Source: Pleionea sp041589565 (GTDB lineage: Bacteria > Pseudomonadota > Gammaproteobacteria > Enterobacterales > Kangiellaceae). From it: 23,178 nucleotides of DNA. The first letter of the stretch is position 1; each line of letters starts with the position of its first letter. Shown one piece after another: positions 21,986 to 23,178 of this stretch. The position numbers and the translations under genes were made by a program. The stretch spans positions 1 to 23,178 of the forward strand of contig JBFHVL010000024.1 in assembly GCA_041589565.1 (NCBI GenBank), given 5' to 3'. The notes beneath the pieces are model-generated. The model was not told where the DNA came from, did not search any database, and worked only from the letters and a program-made list of their open reading frames with translations.

Positions 21986-23178
21986 TTAGTGATCTATACC
22001 GCCCATGCAGATATATTTTATCTCTAGATAATCATCGAGTCCGTATTTGGAACCTTCGCGCCCCATCCCCGACTCTTTAATACCTCCAAAAGGCGCCATT
22101 TCATTAGCAGTCGCACCTTCATTAACGCCAATAATACCGTATTCTAATGCTTCACTGACACGCCATACACGACCAATATCACGCGTATAAAAATAAGCCG
22201 CCAGTCCAAGGTTAGTATCATTGGCAATACTGACAGCTTCAGCTTCATCTTTAAAGGTAATCACAGGAATAACCGGCCCAAATATTTCGTTTTGCGCGAT
22301 CGGCATATCGGGTTTCACCTGATGCAATAATGTTGGAGGATAAAAACAGAGACCGCTGGCAATTGGCACCTGTACTTCGAAAACTTTCGCCCCCTGGGCA
22401 ATGGACTGCTCCACCAGTTCGGTTACTTTTTGTTTCGCTTTTTGCGAAATCAAGGGGCCGTTGGTGACACCTTGTTTACGTCCATCGCCAAATACCAACG
22501 ACTGTTCCATACGCTGTTTAACCCGCTGTAAAAATTTTTGTTCTATTGATTCATGAACCAATACGCGATTAGTGCAAACACAGGTTTGTCCGCTGTTACG
22601 AAACTTGGAAGCCATCAAACCATCGACGGCAGCATCAACATCGGCATCTTCAAAAACGATAAAAGGAGCGTTGCCTCCCAGCTCCATAGTAGTACGCTTC
22701 ATGGTCGCAGCACAGGCGCCTTCAAGTCGTTTACCCACCTCAGTAGAGCCGGTAAAAGTCAACTTACGGACTAAAGGACTCGCCGTTAAGCAGCGACCTA
22801 TTTCTTCAGCGTCGCCAATCACTATGTTAATAACACCGGCAGGAATATCCGCTCTCTCAGCTAGCTCCGCTAGCGCCAAAGCCGATAAGGGAGTTTCTGC
22901 TGCGGGCTTGCAAACAACGGTACACCCTGCTGCCAGCGCCGGTGCAATTTTGCGAGCCAACATGGCGTTCGGAAAATTCCAGGGTGTGATACAGGCAACC
23001 ACACCCACGGGTTGCTTAATACAGACAATGCGCTTGTCACTTGAAGGAGCAGGAATGGTATCGCCGTACACTCGTTTCGCTTCTTCGGCGAACCACTCAA
23101 TGTAACTGGCTCCGTAGTTAATTTCGGATCGCGCCTCAGCTAATACTTTTCCTTGTTCTGCGGTCAATATTTCTGCTA
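21986..23178 (-). CDS. gabD: NAD(P)+ succinate-semialdehyde dehydrogenase, 5' end cut by the window
   Basis: About 397 residues of a GabD-type aldehyde dehydrogenase (482 in E. coli); the N-terminal portion lies beyond the window. It oxidises succinate semialdehyde to succinate, the last step of GABA breakdown. Seen in order: AEILTAEQGKVLAEA, PVGVVACITPWNFPNAMLAR (catalytic-site Asn), CKPAAETPLSALALAEL, FTGSTEVGKRL (cofactor loop), the general-base glutamate in MELGGNAPFIVFEDAD, the nucleophilic cysteine in NSGQTCVCTNR, and NEIFGPVIPV. The CVC after Gln-Thr is typical of SSADH; a second cysteine two residues after the catalytic one forms a redox disulfide in human SSADH. The TTG at 23165-23167 is an internal codon and not the start. 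gabT is not in view. Confidence 0.92.
   Translation of the reverse strand, partial: AEILTAEQGKVLAEARSEINYGASYIEWFAEEAKRVYGDTIPAPSSDKRIVCIKQPVGVVACITPWNFPNAMLARKIAPALAAGCTVVCKPAAETPLSALALAELAERADIPAGVINIVIGDAEEIGRCLTASPLVRKLTFTGSTEVGKRLEGACAATMKRTTMELGGNAPFIVFEDADVDAAVDGLMASKFRNSGQTCVCTNRVLVHESIEQKFLQRVKQRMEQSLVFGDGRKQGVTNGPLISQKAKQKVTELVEQSIAQGAKVFEVQVPIASGLCFYPPTLLHQVKPDMPIAQNEIFGPVIPVITFKDEAEAVSIANDTNLGLAAYFYTRDIGRVWRVSEALEYGIIGVNEGATANEMAPFGGIKESGMGREGSKYGLDDYLEIKYICMGGIDH

Noticed and set aside
22572..23105. A 177-codon open frame on the + strand opposite gabD
   Set aside because: It is antisense to a highly conserved coding region, has no recognised domain and no ribosome site. Long antisense frames are expected opposite a gene with this codon use.

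Overview
This window looks like a piece of the core chromosome of a marine-type gammaproteobacterium. The evidence is the close resemblance of AccA, ProS, PepD, MaeA, RlmM, PpiC and the long type-II QueF to their Escherichia coli counterparts, together with the gammaproteobacterial families DUF1244 and DUF1820. Base composition, judged by eye, is in the mid to upper 40s percent G+C. Gene order differs from E. coli (accA does not follow dnaE here, and fmdB lies divergent to proS rather than next to aspS). A member of the Kangiella/Oceanospirillales-Alteromonadales range would fit, but the genus cannot be fixed from this sequence. I see no phage, transposase, tRNA, rRNA, CRISPR or defence island, and the protein-coding part is ordinary housekeeping content.

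Layout. Positions 1-611 (+): the end of a PpiC peptidyl-prolyl isomerase, an inverted pair of REP-like repeats, and a DUF1244 protein. Positions 679-4149 (-): NAD-malic enzyme (maeA), a class-V PLP enzyme with its own promoter, and an FmdB zinc-ribbon protein. Positions 4338-7799 (+): a tight proS - lytic transglycosylase - patatin phospholipase operon. Positions 7913-10606 (+): a GAF-GAF-GGDEF-EAL cyclic-di-GMP protein starting at TTG. Positions 10649-14558 (-): accA, then tilS-pepD. Positions 14774-17528 (-): a lone FHA protein and a DUF1820-rlmM-queF operon. Positions 17676-18272 (+): a small class I methyltransferase. Positions 18273-18729: a 457-base AT-rich gap. Positions 18730-19956 (-): a SpmA-SpmB fusion membrane protein, divergent from a glycerophosphodiesterase (20108-20905, +). 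Positions 20910-23178 (-): low-specificity threonine aldolase and the truncated succinate-semialdehyde dehydrogenase gene gabD.

How the genes relate. Several belong to translation and RNA modification (proS, tilS, rlmM, queF, probably the small methyltransferase). Others are metabolic (maeA, accA, pepD, ltaE, gabD, ugpQ-like). The cyclic-di-GMP protein and the FHA protein are signalling genes with no partner in view. Four genes begin at TTG or GTG by my reading (7913, 12106, 17190, 17528). Several stem-loops and promoter-like motifs fall exactly where transcription units should start or stop.

The least explained part is 18273-18729. It holds one perfect DnaA box and one single-mismatch DnaA box exactly 200 bases apart. 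It also has an extended -10 promoter followed about 75 bases later by a terminator-like hairpin with a T tail, so a small RNA of roughly 95 nt is possible. Nothing here clearly shows a new multi-gene system.
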